Positions 26,378 through 35,901 of a stretch of DNA of 64,000 bases are shown in pieces. The position numbers and the translations under genes are program-made. Numbering within the stretch: the first letter of the stretch is position 1; each line of letters begins with the position of its first letter. The notes under the pieces are model-generated. The model saw only the letters and a list, made by a program, of their open reading frames with translations, was not told the origin of the DNA and searched no databases. This stretch comes from Paenibacillus amylolyticus (lineage in GTDB: Bacteria; Bacillota; Bacilli; Paenibacillales; Paenibacillaceae), in contig NZ_BCNV01000001.1 of the NCBI RefSeq assembly GCF_001570725.1, positions 558,001 to 622,000 of the forward strand, read 5' to 3'.

Positions 26378-27955
26378 ATGCAAAAAGTGGGGAAACGTAA
26401 CACCCGTAATCTGACCTGGATCATATCGGTTGTCATGGTCATGTCCGTGGTGCTTAGTGCATGCGGAAATAATGAAGAAGGACAGGTAAGTGGCAGCAGT
26501 GGCAATGCCGACGATCCGTTGGAAGTCAGCATTATGACCATCACGCCGAGTGCCGTCCCTGCTGCTGATGATAATGTAATCAAACGCGCTATTGAAGAAG
26601 CGACTAACTCCAAAATGAATATCCAGTGGGTCTCCAACAATATCTACGGTGACAAGCTCAATCTGACCCTGGCTTCCGGGGATATACCTGATCTCATCAT
26701 GATTAATGATCCATTTGGAAGTACCTTCACCAAGATGGTCAAACAAGGTGCTTTCTGGGATATCACCCCTTATATCAAGGACTATTCGAACCTCAGCGGA
26801 GGCATTCCCGATATTGCTTGGGATACAACCAAGGCATCAGATGGCAACAATTATGGGATCCCGCGGCCTCGCCCGGTCACTGGAGATTCTTTTTTCATCA
26901 TCCGCAAGGATTGGCTTGACCGATTGAATTTGCAGGTGCCAGAGACCACGGATGAGTTGTTCAACGTGATGGAGGCTTTTGTGGAGCAGGACCCCGATGG
27001 TAACGGAACCAAAGATACCACGGCACTTGCTGCTTATATCAGTCCGGATGATCTCGGTTGGGGAGGTAATCTCGGCCCAGTACTCGGTGCCATTGAGAAT
27101 TCTTTTATCGGAACCAATAGCAGTTGGAAATGGGATGAGTCGCAGGGGAAGCTGGTCTACAGGGAGCTGTTGCCCGAGGTGAAAGAATCCCTTCAATATC
27201 TAACCAAAGCCTATAGCAGCGGCATGATGCCGGAAGATCTGCTTTCGCTCAAGCTGACGCAGGCCAGGGAACTGTTCAAGCGCAATCAGGCGGGCATTAT
27301 CGTGGACAAGACAGGTACGATGCGCAAAATCTATGCCGATGACCTGAAGAAGGTCGATCCTTCTTTTAAATATACGGATTTCTATCCTTTGACCAATCTG
27401 AATGGATATAATCCGAAAGGTTCGGGATACAACGGTATTCTGGCGATCCCTGCCAGTGTGCCGGAAGAGAAGATGAAACAAATTCTCCAACTCGTTGATA
27501 CCTGGATGAATCCGGAAGTATTTGAAATTCAGCAGTTCGGGATTGAAGGTACGCATTATGAAGTGGTGGATGGTAAAAAGGTAGCGAGTAGTGAAAAATT
27601 GACGGCGGATAACGCGTCGGATTTCAATCATATCGTTAACGTCATCGACCTGCCTTGGGATACCACGGGTGAAACGGATGAAGAGACACAGGCCAATGAA
27701 CTGTTCAAAAAAGTGGAGGCAGAGCGAGACAAAACGAGCGTGGCGGATCTGGCCGCTGGCCTTCAATCTGAGACCGGGCAGAAAGTGCTGCCTGAACTCA
27801 ACAAGAAGATCCAGGATCTGAAAGCGAAAATTATTTTGGGCCGGGAGCCGATTGAAGCTTGGGATGCCTTTGTGGAAACCCTGCGGAATGATCCGAATTT
27901 CCAGGCGATGAGTGATGAGATGACCGAAGCTTACAAGAAAAGAAATGGACAGTGA
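26378..27955 (+). CDS. extracellular solute-binding lipoprotein, LplA/YtcQ type
   Basis: The start is the ATG at 26378, because the one at 26366 touches the AAGGAGG site and the second is 12 bases away. The product has 525 residues. The signal peptide ends in lipobox VLSAC with lipidated Cys29. The mature protein (EVSIMTITPSAVPAADDNVIKRAIEEATNSKMNIQWV, IYGDKLNLTLASGDIPDLIMIND) is of the long family 1 type found with LplB/YtcP permeases in Paenibacillus. It should capture an oligosaccharide, likely a fragment of an acidic or sulfated polysaccharide given its neighbours. Confidence 0.9.
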   Translation: MQKVGKRNTRNLTWIISVVMVMSVVLSACGNNEEGQVSGSSGNADDPLEVSIMTITPSAVPAADDNVIKRAIEEATNSKMNIQWVSNNIYGDKLNLTLASGDIPDLIMINDPFGSTFTKMVKQGAFWDITPYIKDYSNLSGGIPDIAWDTTKASDGNNYGIPRPRPVTGDSFFIIRKDWLDRLNLQVPETTDELFNVMEAFVEQDPDGNGTKDTTALAAYISPDDLGWGGNLGPVLGAIENSFIGTNSSWKWDESQGKLVYRELLPEVKESLQYLTKAYSSGMMPEDLLSLKLTQARELFKRNQAGIIVDKTGTMRKIYADDLKKVDPSFKYTDFYPLTNLNGYNPKGSGYNGILAIPASVPEEKMKQILQLVDTWMNPEVFEIQQFGIEGTHYEVVDGKKVASSEKLTADNASDFNHIVNVIDLPWDTTGETDEETQANELFKKVEAERDKTSVADLAAGLQSETGQKVLPELNKKIQDLKAKIILGREPIEAWDAFVETLRNDPNFQAMSDEMTEAYKKRNGQ

Positions 27956-27979
27956 ATCTGAGGGAAGGAGCTGCACACC

Positions 27980-28948
27980 ATGAGCACCCATGAGCAACGA
28001 ATGAGTACGGTTAAGGGGAGGCAGACTTCATCCAAAAAGAAAGGCTTAAACCTGCTGTCCGCACTTCGGCGTGACCGGTCGTTATATTTGCTCGCATTGC
28101 CGGGCGTATTGTTCTTCCTCGTTTTCAAATACATCCCGATGTGGGGCATCATCATTGCATTTCAGGATTACTCGCCCTTTCGGGGGATTCAGGGCAGTGA
28201 GTGGGTAGGCTTGCAGCACTTTACAGCACTCTTTGGTAATCCGGATTTTGCTTTGTTGTTCCGAAATACGCTGGCAATCAGCCTGCTCAATCTGATTTTA
28301 TTCTTTCCTTTTCCGATCCTGATCTCCTTGGGACTCAATGAACTGCGAAGTGTGGCGTATAAGAGACTGATTCAAACGATTATCTACATGCCGCATTTTC
28401 TCTCCTGGGTGTTCATTGCCGGGTTAACACTGCTGCTGTTCGCCAAAGGAACGGGACTGATTAATGAGTTATTCACTTTATGGGGATGGCCCCGCGTGGA
28501 TATATTGACGAACCCGGACAGCTTCTGGATCATGGTCACCTTGCAAGCGATGTGGAAGGAAGCTGGTTGGGGCACGATTGTGTTCCTGGCCGCCATGGCG
28601 AGTGTGGATACTCAGCTGTATGAGGCAGCACGCATGGATGGAGCGGGACGATTGCGCCAGATCTGGCATATTACGTTGCCTGCCATCCGCAGTGTCATCA
28701 TCGTGCTCTTGATTTTAAGACTCGGAGACATCATGGAGGTGGGGTTTGAGCAAATCTTCCTTATGTACAACGGCGCTGTATCTGAAGTGGCCGAGGTGTT
28801 CGACACCTATGTATACCGCACAGGGATCGAGCAGGGCGATTTTAGCTACAGTACAGCGGTTGGACTGTTCAAATCCGTAATTGGTCTAGTGCTGGTCGTT
28901 GTCGCAAATCGTGTAGTTAAGCGCATGGGTCAGGAAGGCGTCTACTAG
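27980..28948 (+). CDS. ABC transporter permease, LplB-like
   Basis: The 322-residue permease shows the family signature YLLALPGVLFFLVFKYIPMWGIIIAFQDYSPFRGI, six helices and the EAA loop LYEAARMDGAGRLRQIWHI. A GGAAGGAG ribosome binding site precedes the ATG. It partners the YtcP-like permease downstream; the ATPase is again not encoded here. Confidence 0.92.
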   Translation: MSTHEQRMSTVKGRQTSSKKKGLNLLSALRRDRSLYLLALPGVLFFLVFKYIPMWGIIIAFQDYSPFRGIQGSEWVGLQHFTALFGNPDFALLFRNTLAISLLNLILFFPFPILISLGLNELRSVAYKRLIQTIIYMPHFLSWVFIAGLTLLLFAKGTGLINELFTLWGWPRVDILTNPDSFWIMVTLQAMWKEAGWGTIVFLAAMASVDTQLYEAARMDGAGRLRQIWHITLPAIRSVIIVLLILRLGDIMEVGFEQIFLMYNGAVSEVAEVFDTYVYRTGIEQGDFSYSTAVGLFKSVIGLVLVVVANRVVKRMGQEGVY

Positions 28949-29007
28949 TTCGATCCGGCACCTATCCATACCCGGGCAGCCATTAATCAATGGAGAGGAG
29001 GTTTCGA

Positions 29008-29880
29008 ATGCATCGCATGAAATGGAGTGAGCGGATTGGACAGTCCCTAAATGTGGTTACGCTTGGACTACTGGCTGTGGTCATGTTTTTCCCGCTATAT
29101 TATGTTTTCGTCGTTTCATTCACGGACCCCGGAGAGTATTTGCAAAAGAAAATTGTACTCTTTCCGGAACGCTGGTCTGTTGAAGCCTATACGTATTTGT
29201 TATCCACGCCTGCCTTTGCACGCTCGCTGGGGAACAGTGCATTTCTGGCAACCGTCGGCACGTTGTGCAGCCTGGCTGTATCATCCTCTCTGGCGTATGC
29301 GCTGTCCCAGAAGCGATTCCACTTCAGAAAAATACTGATGTTCCTGATTGTACTAACCATCTTGTTTAGCCCGGGCATCATTCCAAATTATCTGCTGGTG
29401 CGGGAACTCGGGCTGATCAATAATATCTGGGCATTAATTCTGCCTGCGCTCGCCAATGGCTGGACGGTGTTGCTGATGAAAAATTTCTTCGACAGCCTGC
29501 CCGCAGAGATCAGCGAAGCGGCATCCATTGATGGCTGTAGTGCCATCCGAACCTGGTACACGATTGTGTTGCCCTTATCGATGCCTGCGCTTGCTGCTTT
29601 TGGATTGTTTTTCGCTGTAGGCTACTGGAATCAATTCTTCGCGGCACTGTTATACCTGAATGATTCTGCGAAATGGCCCATCCAAGTATTATTGCAAAAC
29701 ATGTTGCTGAACGCATCCAATATCGATCTGGTTGCGCCTGGACAGCAGGTGGAGACACCGCCGACAGAAATGTTGAAGATGGCCGCGATCATTGTAGCCA
29801 TATTGCCAGTACTGGTGGTGTATCCATTTATTCAAAAGCATTTTGCCAAAGGAGCACTGATCGGCTCGGTCAAAGGATGA
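29008..29880 (+). CDS. carbohydrate ABC transporter permease, YtcP-like
   Basis: AGGAGG six bases upstream favours the ATG at 29008 over 28990, giving 290 residues. It has six helices, with FFPLYYVFVVSFTDPGEYLQ after the first, and an EAA loop ISEAASIDGCSAIRTWYTI. The ending LIGSVKG is typical of this family. It completes the importer with the lipoprotein and the LplB-like subunit. Confidence 0.92.
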   Translation: MHRMKWSERIGQSLNVVTLGLLAVVMFFPLYYVFVVSFTDPGEYLQKKIVLFPERWSVEAYTYLLSTPAFARSLGNSAFLATVGTLCSLAVSSSLAYALSQKRFHFRKILMFLIVLTILFSPGIIPNYLLVRELGLINNIWALILPALANGWTVLLMKNFFDSLPAEISEAASIDGCSAIRTWYTIVLPLSMPALAAFGLFFAVGYWNQFFAALLYLNDSAKWPIQVLLQNMLLNASNIDLVAPGQQVETPPTEMLKMAAIIVAILPVLVVYPFIQKHFAKGALIGSVKG

Positions 29881-29923
29881 ATCTGCATTCAGGCGGGTAT
29901 TCCCGGATAGGAGGGCCATACAG

Positions 29924-32278
29924 ATGATATTCAAGCGCACAGCAGACCCATTACCCAAAGGGCGTTATTTCAGGCGCAGCCTGATGATGATTCTGTTTAT
30001 CGCCTGCATTCCGGGAGTCATTACAGGTGTGTTGTTGTATGGCTGGGTCACCGTCAAAATGGAAAAGATTTTGCAGCAAACGCATCTGAATCAGTTTGAA
30101 CAACGTACCGTGTGGGTTGGCGATCAATTGGATGCGCTTGAATTGACCTTCTCGCAGTGGGCCTTCGATCCGGTTTTCGATAACCGTCTCAAAGAGCTCG
30201 ATTTTGTATTCAAGTATAAACAGGTGCATGAACTGTACCGATTGCTGCTGATGATTCAGAATTCCAATACACTGATCGGCAAAGTTCAGTTGTATCTGGG
30301 GGAACCGCAGGCCGTGAAGATGGATTCTGAACGGTATGATTTTATCAAAGACGCTGGGGAGATCGAGAAGTATGAACGGTTGACTCACCAGCCCCAGGCC
30401 ACATATTGGTCACGGTCCATGGAGGGCACATCCATGATGATGGTGAATCGACTTCCTGGTGGAAGCGACGATGCACTCGGGGCACTAACGGTCACGCTGG
30501 ATAACAAGCAATTGAGCAACATGCTGCAGACCTTGTCTCCGTATAATGGAGGGACGACTTTTTTGTTGGATGAGCAGGGCAAGCCCATGCTTCCACGAGC
30601 GCAAGAACTTGGTGGATTACAGCATGCTGTCCGTGAACATCTGTTGAACCTGGAAGGTAATCTGTCTTCATTCCTGATGGAATATGAGGGACTGACCTAC
30701 TCGGTTCAATCGGGCACCTTCCGCAGATTGGGTACCGATTGGACTTACGTTTCCGCGGTTCCCCTCAATGAAATTGTAGCTCCGATTGTGTCTGTACCCC
30801 GAATCGTTCTTCTCATCAACGGATCTGGACTCTTGCTGGCTCTGATCCTGTCGTGGGTTGGTTCGCTCCAGCTCTATAAACCGTTTACGAAATTACTGCG
30901 AATATTTACAGTGGCTTCTGTCCGCCCAAATGGGTCTGTACAACTGGATGAAATCAAGCATATTGAACAGCGCTGGATTGGCGTTAATCAGGAGAGAGAA
31001 TCGTTGCAGCAACGGTTGGAAGAGCAACTTCCACTCGCCCGGGAGAGCTTGTTGATTCAGCTCACGTTGGGTCATCTGTTACTGTCATCCGACCATGAAT
31101 GGAAGCAACGTCTGGCACAGCTGGGTTGGGTTCTTAGGGATGAGCGGTTTATCATCCTATTTGCTCACATTCGTCCGAGTGCAGTTCTTCTATATGGGGC
31201 TAAGGAGCGAAATCGGAGTGAATCTCAGGAGTGGATCAGTTTTGCCGCAACCGACATTCTGAACAGGCAGTTGGTGGACCTTCCTTACCGGGCTGAAACG
31301 ATCAATTACCATGACATGTCCATTGCGCTGTTGCTCGCTGTCCCTCCAGAGGTCCAGCCAGAGACACCTGAATTCAGAGAAGAATTATCTCGGATGGCCC
31401 AACATTGGATTGAAACTGTGCAGTCGGAATGGAACGTTCGCATGACAGTTTCAATCAGCAAACTTACATCAGATGCTTCTCATATCCCACAGCTGGTCAG
31501 AGAATCGAGGGCTGTGTTGAGGAAAAGACAGTTCTCTCCCAATGTGACCATTATTGATATGAATGGGGAGGCAGAGCAGGATGTGAATGAACATGGAGTA
31601 TATCCGCTTGAGCTGGAGCAGGCCATCATCTCGGCATTACGTAGTGGTGAACAGGACTCCGCCCTGGAACAGTTCAGCATATTTATTGGCACCTATGCCG
31701 GATCTGAAGTGCCGGAGAAGCATGTACGTCAGGCTTTATTCCAACTGCTGGCACGCATACAACATGCCCTTTTGCAATTAGGGGAAGATCCGGTCGAACT
31801 GTTTGGGGTGGGGATATACGAAGAGGCGATGCAGCTGCATGATTTGGATGAATTGTTCCAGTGGTTCAGGGAACGGATTGTGCACGTATGTGTAGAGGAA
31901 TTTACAGGCAAGGAAGAGAAGCAAATACAGATGGCGGTTCATCAGATGAAGGAGCATGCGCAGCAGCAGTATGCAGAAGCGTTATCGCTGGATGAATTGG
32001 CAGATCTTCATGGGATTCATTCCTACACGTTAAGTCGGGCGTTCAAGCAGACATTCGGGCAAAATTTTGTGGACTATTTGACTGAGGTGAGGCTCCACCG
32101 GGCCAAGGAGCTGCTTGAATCAACAGATGTCAAGATCAGTGAAATTGCGGAGCAGGTGGGCTATCAGCCCAGTTACTTCAATCGTTTGTTCAAGAAAAGC
32201 GAAGGGACCACGCCAAGTCGTTACAGGGAAGACATTCACAAGCATACCGGGCACAATCGGGGTAACCGCTCCGTTTAA
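29924..32278 (+). CDS. membrane-bound AraC-family regulator, YesS/YtdP-like
   Basis: The 784-residue protein has a membrane helix at about 18-42, an extracellular sensor region (43-285), a second helix (about 290-312), a cytoplasmic helical part, and a C-terminal AraC domain (about 675-778; LDELADLHGIHSYTLSRAFKQTFGQ and ISEIAEQVGYQPSYFNRLFKKSEGTTPSRYR). B. subtilis YesS and YtdP have this plan and sit beside pectin-related transporters. It probably senses a sugar, or the loaded binding protein, outside the cell and activates this operon. The ribosome binding site is AGGAGG. Confidence 0.9.
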   Translation: MIFKRTADPLPKGRYFRRSLMMILFIACIPGVITGVLLYGWVTVKMEKILQQTHLNQFEQRTVWVGDQLDALELTFSQWAFDPVFDNRLKELDFVFKYKQVHELYRLLLMIQNSNTLIGKVQLYLGEPQAVKMDSERYDFIKDAGEIEKYERLTHQPQATYWSRSMEGTSMMMVNRLPGGSDDALGALTVTLDNKQLSNMLQTLSPYNGGTTFLLDEQGKPMLPRAQELGGLQHAVREHLLNLEGNLSSFLMEYEGLTYSVQSGTFRRLGTDWTYVSAVPLNEIVAPIVSVPRIVLLINGSGLLLALILSWVGSLQLYKPFTKLLRIFTVASVRPNGSVQLDEIKHIEQRWIGVNQERESLQQRLEEQLPLARESLLIQLTLGHLLLSSDHEWKQRLAQLGWVLRDERFIILFAHIRPSAVLLYGAKERNRSESQEWISFAATDILNRQLVDLPYRAETINYHDMSIALLLAVPPEVQPETPEFREELSRMAQHWIETVQSEWNVRMTVSISKLTSDASHIPQLVRESRAVLRKRQFSPNVTIIDMNGEAEQDVNEHGVYPLELEQAIISALRSGEQDSALEQFSIFIGTYAGSEVPEKHVRQALFQLLARIQHALLQLGEDPVELFGVGIYEEAMQLHDLDELFQWFRERIVHVCVEEFTGKEEKQIQMAVHQMKEHAQQQYAEALSLDELADLHGIHSYTLSRAFKQTFGQNFVDYLTEVRLHRAKELLESTDVKISEIAEQVGYQPSYFNRLFKKSEGTTPSRYREDIHKHTGHNRGNRSV

Positions 32279-32320
32279 ATCACGCCTTAGTTTTCAGCCC
32301 AAAGGAGAGTGGGATGTGAC

Positions 32321-33838
32321 GTGTCACAGGACAAGCCAAATATTATTTTTCTCATGACGGATCAACAGCGATGGGACTGTATTGGAACGTTCAATGAACA
32401 TATTCATACACCGAATCTCGATAAGCTTGCAGCCGAGGGCATCACTTTCCGCGATGCGGTCTGCCAATCGCCAATGTGTGCGCCAAGTCGAAGCTCCATG
32501 ATGATGGGGTATTATCCGTCTCAGCTTGGGGTCCGAACGAATTATGGCGGATTGTTCGAGGAAGACAAGTTGCCCTCCGAACCGTTGCCGGGGTTAATGC
32601 ACCGCGCAGGGTATCAGACAGCCGGATTTGGAAAAACGCATTGGAACCATAGTGATGGTGTAGATGAGCCTTCTACGCGAGGATTCGAAGTAAGATCGAT
32701 CGGTCTTTCCCGTCAAAGTGGTCATTATGAACAGGGAGCGACAATGATGGGTGACTCCCATCCCGAAGCACTGGAAGCCTATCATCAGGAGACCAAGGAT
32801 TTTGGCAGCGGCGAGGAAAATGTCAACGGTTATACAGGGCTTACGAGTCAGATTCCGATGAACCAGCATCGGGATGGCTGGGTAGCCGAGCAGGCGCTGC
32901 AATTTTTGGATGAAGGGGTAGACCCGGAGCGGCCGTTATTTTTTTATCTGTCTTTCCTGAAGCCACATGCCGGGTTCAATGTGCCCCAAGCATTCGAAGA
33001 TCTGTACAGGCTGGAAGATATTCCGGATATCCCGCAACCGCCTTGGGAGGATGAAATGCAGACTCACCTTGCAGCTTCCGATGAATTGAATTCGAATAGT
33101 CGCCAGTCGTATCTCGACAAGAAGAAGGTATGGGACCAGCGAAGTTTGGAGGAGCGGAGGAGGACTACGTTAAGATACTGGGCGAATTGCTCCTGGCTCG
33201 ATCATTACTTTGGACTCGCTTTGGAGAAGTTGGAGAACCAGGGTAGGCTGGAGAACGCGCTGATTGTATTTGTCTCGGATCATGGAGAGATGTTGGGGGA
33301 ACGACAGTTTCGCTTCACCAAATATAACCTGTATGACAGCAGCGTGAGGGTGCCGCTTATCTTGTCTGGTACACACATTGAGGAGCAGAAGCGCGGAACG
33401 ATTGACCAGGGGCCTGCGGAATTGGTGGATCTGGTGCCGACATTGACACGTGCAGCCGGACTTGAAGCGAATCCGATGCTGCCTGGTGTCGATCTGCTGG
33501 GCGATCTCCGGCATCGCGGAACGTTCTGTGAATTTCATGGAAAGGGCGTTACGGCGCCTCATTCGGCTCCGGCCTATATGTGGCGGACCACGGAGTGGAA
33601 GCTCATTCTGTACATGGAAGGCTCTGTCGCGGAGTCCGCATCCAGAGTGCATGAAACGAAGGGTGAACTGTATCACCTAACGGTTGACCCTCATGAGTGG
33701 ACGAACCTGTATGATGAGGAGCAGCATGCTGTAATTCGGGAGCAACTAAAGACCGAACTGCTGATGCATCTGGCTGTCAGTTGGGCGAAAGGCCCCTTTT
33801 TCTATGATCGTGGAGGAACCAAGCCGTTAGAGCGGTAG
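32321..33838 (+). CDS. type I (formylglycine-dependent) sulfatase
   Basis: GTG at 32321 is preferred; GTG 32309 lies too close to the AAAGGAG site. The 505-residue protein begins with the metal-binding MTDQQRWD motif. Cys53 in C-A-P-S-R is the residue converted to formylglycine. KTHWN and VSDHGEMLGE supply further metal and sulfate ligands. No signal peptide is visible, so it is probably cytoplasmic and acts on imported oligosaccharides. The maturase gene is two genes downstream. The MTDQQR form of the motif occurs in several S1 subfamilies, so the exact sulfate ester cannot be named. Confidence 0.9.
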   Translation: MSQDKPNIIFLMTDQQRWDCIGTFNEHIHTPNLDKLAAEGITFRDAVCQSPMCAPSRSSMMMGYYPSQLGVRTNYGGLFEEDKLPSEPLPGLMHRAGYQTAGFGKTHWNHSDGVDEPSTRGFEVRSIGLSRQSGHYEQGATMMGDSHPEALEAYHQETKDFGSGEENVNGYTGLTSQIPMNQHRDGWVAEQALQFLDEGVDPERPLFFYLSFLKPHAGFNVPQAFEDLYRLEDIPDIPQPPWEDEMQTHLAASDELNSNSRQSYLDKKKVWDQRSLEERRRTTLRYWANCSWLDHYFGLALEKLENQGRLENALIVFVSDHGEMLGERQFRFTKYNLYDSSVRVPLILSGTHIEEQKRGTIDQGPAELVDLVPTLTRAAGLEANPMLPGVDLLGDLRHRGTFCEFHGKGVTAPHSAPAYMWRTTEWKLILYMEGSVAESASRVHETKGELYHLTVDPHEWTNLYDEEQHAVIREQLKTELLMHLAVSWAKGPFFYDRGGTKPLER

Positions 33839-33988
33839 ATAGACCCTGTTGACCGGGCAACCGGAGGCAAAGCAGTTATTGCTGAACCAGTTCAGTCGAT
33901 CTCATTAGATTGGCTCGTAGGGACAGAGATAACCGGCTTTGCTTTTTTTGTACGCATATACTAACCAATCGATGGAGGGGAATTGTAA
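33839..33988 (+). other. structured intergenic stretch between sulfatase and lyase genes
   Basis: Several hairpins can be drawn: GCTGAAC-CA-GTTCAG (33880-33895 area), ATCT-CATT-AGAT (about 33899-33910), and a long-range GCAAAGC/GCTTTGC stem whose right arm runs into seven T residues near 33943-33950. It may be a partial terminator that lowers expression of the lyase and maturase genes, or a structured leader. No known riboswitch class fits with confidence. Confidence 0.4.
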
Positions 33989-35887
33989 ATGAAAACCAAA
34001 TCAACTGTGGCCAAAGGAACAAAAGTACTATTCACATTGCTGTTAAGTGGAGTTATTGGATGGACAGGCTTTGTTTTACCAGGAGGGGGAGTACTTCAGG
34101 CAGATGCCGCAGAAGGGTCTGCACCACGTCTGGTTGAAAATTTGGGACGAGGCCTTACTGCCGTATATCTGGGAGAGAACAAGGTATATCTGAGCTGGCG
34201 TCTGCTTGGGACCGAACCGCAGCAGGTTACATTTGATATCTATCGTCGGACGGGTACGGAAGAGGAGAAGCTGAATGACCAGCCTTTGACGCAGGGAACC
34301 AACTATACGGACACCAATGTGGATGTAACCCAGAGCCATACGTATATCGTGAAGTCTTATGTGGAGGATAGCTTACAGGATGTGAGTGACGAGGTCGTAT
34401 TGGCAGCCAATCCCGAGATCCGCAATTATTTCAGTATTCCATTGCAAAATATAACATCCAATCCGTCCGATTATTTTGTGCAGCATGGCTGGCCTGGGGA
34501 TCTGGACGGTGATGGGGAATATGAATACGTAGTCACCCGCATTCCAGTGAACGGAGGCAATAAATATGTGGAGGCCTACAGCCTGACCGAAGGTTTCCTG
34601 TGGCGAATTGATCTGGGACCTTACAGCGTGACCACGATCGATACATATAATGCGCCACCTGCTTCGGTGAGCGAATTCGGTGTGGCTGGACTGGGCGGCT
34701 GGCGTGACAACGACAATATTACAGTGTTTGATCTGGACAGTGACGGGAAGGCTGAAGTGCTGCTGCGTACCTTTGAAGGGGTAGCGTTTGCGGATGGTCA
34801 GGTCGTTCCTGCCACAGCGGAGCGTGCACAGTATGTGTCTGTCGTGGATGGATGGACCGGAACAGAAGCGGCACGCACAACGATAACCAATGATTATGCA
34901 GCCGATGGTCCGCTCAGTGGGCACTTTAGCATTGCTTATCTGGATGGTGAACATCCAAGCCTGATTACGGCGCTTAAGAATCGTGCGCTCAGCCGCAACT
35001 TTCAGTATGTGACGTCAGCCTATGACTATGCAGGCGGTGCCCTGACTGAGCGTTGGAGACATGCGGGAGCGGACGGTGAGTTTTTCCACCAGATTCGTAT
35101 ACTGGATCTTGACGGGGATGGGAAGGATGAGGTGTCATTCGGAGGCTGGGCGCTGGATGATAACGGAGAGACCTTATACAGTCTGCCGGGTGTAGTCCAT
35201 GGCGATCGTTTTCACATTACAGACATTGATCCGGATCGACCGGGGCTGGAGCAATTCGGGATTCAGCAGGCGGAGAACGGAAACGTCAATCAATTCCCTT
35301 GGTTTTATGCCGATGCGGCGACGGGCGAGATCATTCGTACAGGGGAAATCCCGCAGGATGTCGCACGGGGAACACTGGCGGATATTGATCCAACGTACCA
35401 TGGGCTTGAGATGTGGTCCAGTTCAGGCAATATCTACAATGTGGATGGCGAAGTGATCAGTTCAGTTCAGCCCTCAACCAATTTCAGAATTTGGTGGGAT
35501 GGTGATGTACTCGGTGAGCTGCTGGATAAAAATTTTGTGGAAAAGTGGGATTGGGAGCAGAACACAACGACACGTCTGTTTACAGCCGATGATGTTCGCG
35601 TGAATTCCAGAAACGCCCCTGTGCTCTATGGCGATCTGCTCGGGGATTGGAGAGAGGAAATACTCTATGAAACGAGTGATTTCACAGCATTACGTCTGTA
35701 CACAACAACGATACCATCCGATGTCCGCATCTACACGTTGCCGCATAACCCCGCCTACCGAAATGGGCTGGCGGTGAAAGGATATATGCAATCTTTGTTG
35801 ACGGATTATTATCTGGGTGAGGGGATGACAACACCAACCGTTCCGAACATTCTTCCCGTCGTGTACAATGGGGATCAGGAATCTTAA
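33989..35887 (+). CDS. secreted PL11-like rhamnogalacturonan lyase family protein
   Basis: The 632-residue product has a signal peptide (cleavage near residue 41, ADA-AEG). An N-terminal beta domain (45-140; NLGRGLTAVYLGENKVYLSWRLLG) matches the PL11 pattern. The propeller carries calcium-binding DLDGDGEYE (about 171), DLDSDGKAE (about 248) and DLDGDGKDE (about 372). The central GWPGDLDGDGEYEYVVTRIPVNGG differs from the NDASVGDLDGDGEYE of classical YesW/YesX, so it is a divergent member and its substrate may not be plain rhamnogalacturonan I. It should act outside the cell to release fragments for the importer. Confidence 0.8.
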   Translation: MKTKSTVAKGTKVLFTLLLSGVIGWTGFVLPGGGVLQADAAEGSAPRLVENLGRGLTAVYLGENKVYLSWRLLGTEPQQVTFDIYRRTGTEEEKLNDQPLTQGTNYTDTNVDVTQSHTYIVKSYVEDSLQDVSDEVVLAANPEIRNYFSIPLQNITSNPSDYFVQHGWPGDLDGDGEYEYVVTRIPVNGGNKYVEAYSLTEGFLWRIDLGPYSVTTIDTYNAPPASVSEFGVAGLGGWRDNDNITVFDLDSDGKAEVLLRTFEGVAFADGQVVPATAERAQYVSVVDGWTGTEAARTTITNDYAADGPLSGHFSIAYLDGEHPSLITALKNRALSRNFQYVTSAYDYAGGALTERWRHAGADGEFFHQIRILDLDGDGKDEVSFGGWALDDNGETLYSLPGVVHGDRFHITDIDPDRPGLEQFGIQQAENGNVNQFPWFYADAATGEIIRTGEIPQDVARGTLADIDPTYHGLEMWSSSGNIYNVDGEVISSVQPSTNFRIWWDGDVLGELLDKNFVEKWDWEQNTTTRLFTADDVRVNSRNAPVLYGDLLGDWREEILYETSDFTALRLYTTTIPSDVRIYTLPHNPAYRNGLAVKGYMQSLLTDYYLGEGMTTPTVPNILPVVYNGDQES

Positions 35888-35901
35888 ACCAGGGGAAGGG
35901 G

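Noticed and set aside
33839..33950. Possible cyclic-di-GMP (GEMM-like) riboswitch because of GGCAA and GGCAAAGC segments
   Set aside because: The intervening hairpin and tetraloop-receptor parts of the class are missing, and the position between two operon genes is unusual.
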